Shown here in pieces: positions 63,414 through 64,000 of a stretch of 64,000 nt of DNA. This stretch comes from Paraburkholderia kirstenboschensis (GTDB lineage Bacteria; Pseudomonadota; Gammaproteobacteria; Burkholderiales; Burkholderiaceae), in NCBI RefSeq assembly GCF_904848585.1, contig NZ_CAJHCR010000009.1, positions 124,001 to 188,000 of the forward strand, given 5' to 3'. The notes beneath the pieces are model-generated. The model was not told the DNA's origin. It ran no database searches and saw only the letters and a program-made list of their open reading frames with translations. Positions within the stretch are counted from its first letter, which is position 1, and each line of letters opens with the position of its first letter. The position numbers and the translations under genes are program-made.

Positions 63414-64000
63414 TGCCGCCCGCCATCGTCATTCTCGGCGCGGGCGCGTTGGATACCGCGCGGCGCATTCAGACGCTGTATGCGGATTCGCAGGTGCATG
63501 CGCTGCAAAGCCGTGCCGAAGCCGATGTCGCGTACACCGAACTTAGCTCGCATCTGCGCGACCTGTATGCACGGGGCACGCCGATTGTCGCGCTGTGCGC
63601 GGCCGGCATCGTGATTCGCTGCGTGGCGCCGCTGCTGTCGAACAAGGGCGCCGAGCCGCCGGTGCTTGCCGTCGCTGAAGACGGCAGCGCGGTCGTGCCG
63701 TTGCTCGGCGGCCTCGCCGGCGTCAACGTGATGGCGCGCGAAATTGCCGCCGCGCTTGCTGTAGCGCCTGCAATCACCACGAGTGGCGAGTTGCGCTTCG
63801 GCACCTGTGTGCTCAATCCACCGGATGGTTATGCGCTCGCCGATATCGGCCAGGGCAAGCGTTTCGTGTCGGACCTGCTCGCTGGCGAAAGCACGCGCAT
63901 AGAGGGCGAGGCGCCGTGGCTCGACCACGCGCAACTGCCGCGCTCGCCATCGGCGCGGCTTGCGATTCGCGTCACGCCTCGCGCATGGAATGGACGCGAG
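63401..64000 (+). CDS. CbiG-type protein, probably N-terminal half of a CbiG-CobJ fusion (3' end outside window)
   Basis: The visible 200 residues show the CbiG/CobE fold: VILGAGALDTARRIQTLYA, LCAAGIVIRCVAPLLSNKG and VVPLLGGLAGVNVMAREIAAAL. The frame is open at the window edge. In many Burkholderiaceae this domain is fused to precorrin-3B C17-methyltransferase (CobJ), which would complete the set here. The start is 63401 (GGGGGA just upstream) or ATG 63410, which overlaps the cobI stop. Confidence 0.85.
   Translation, partial: MARMMPPAIVILGAGALDTARRIQTLYADSQVHALQSRAEADVAYTELSSHLRDLYARGTPIVALCAAGIVIRCVAPLLSNKGAEPPVLAVAEDGSAVVPLLGGLAGVNVMAREIAAALAVAPAITTSGELRFGTCVLNPPDGYALADIGQGKRFVSDLLAGESTRIEGEAPWLDHAQLPRSPSARLAIRVTPRAWNGRE

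Overview
The window looks like a chromosomal segment of a Burkholderiaceae bacterium, most likely Paraburkholderia or a close relative. The DNA is GC-rich with strongly GC-biased third codon positions. Two trimeric porins have the 'SSVTLYG' N-terminus typical of the group, most intergenic spaces are short, and many gene pairs overlap by ATGA or GTGA. I found no insertion sequence, prophage, CRISPR array, tRNA or rRNA. This is mostly ordinary core and accessory chromosome.

Layout. (1) 1-8.2 kb: a truncated dCache sensor, a Rieske-FAD oxidoreductase, an AI-2E-type membrane protein with a long soluble tail, glycogen debranching (glgX), and small proteins (DUF2934, PRC barrel, an 'EIEDTFPASDPPS' protein). 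(2) 8.4-12.2 kb: a PaoABC-like molybdenum aldehyde oxidoreductase operon. (3) 12.4-17.1 kb: an SDR, a stand-alone receiver protein, and an exonuclease-ligase DNA repair pair. The ligase is cut by an in-frame amber codon just before its last catalytic motif. (4) 17.2-23.8 kb: a BrkB-type membrane protein, then an RsbQ-like hydrolase, a PAS hybrid kinase and a ZapE ATPase in one tight operon, then a lipoprotein. (5) 23.9-28.5 kb: transketolase, a cupin, and a run of tiny genes, one of them a 55-residue double zinc-knuckle protein. (6) 28.5-33.4 kb: a three-subunit periplasmic GMC dehydrogenase (cytochrome c, flavoprotein, Tat small subunit) followed by a porin. (7) 33.7-43.2 kb: MarC, a DUF3311/SSS permease pair, glgA (TTG start), a membrane diguanylate cyclase with an overlapping partner gene, and a secreted M1 aminopeptidase. 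(8) 43.9-56.2 kb: an ArsR/AHSA1/GST operon, YkgJ, an epoxide hydrolase, LrgAB, a second porin, periplasmic trehalase, AlkB behind a textbook LexA box, a beta-carbonic anhydrase, DUF1488 and an MFS pump. (9) 56.3-64 kb: a divergent cobalamin biosynthesis locus. The minus arm is cobM-cobK-cbiD-cobL. The plus arm starts with a clear cobalamin riboswitch followed by cobG-cobH-cobI and a CbiG-type gene that runs off the end.

Functional themes are storage carbohydrate metabolism (glgX, glgA, treA), periplasmic oxidation of sugars or aldehydes, DNA damage repair (ligase/exonuclease, SOS-type AlkB) and a CobG-dependent cobalamin pathway that uses CbiD for the C1 methylation. The observations most worth following up are the amber-interrupted ligase, the LexA-controlled alkB with its leader mini-ORF and hairpin, the RsbQ-like hydrolase/PAS hybrid kinase pair, and the small-gene cluster at 27-28.5 kb. 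I did not find a clearly new multi-gene system.
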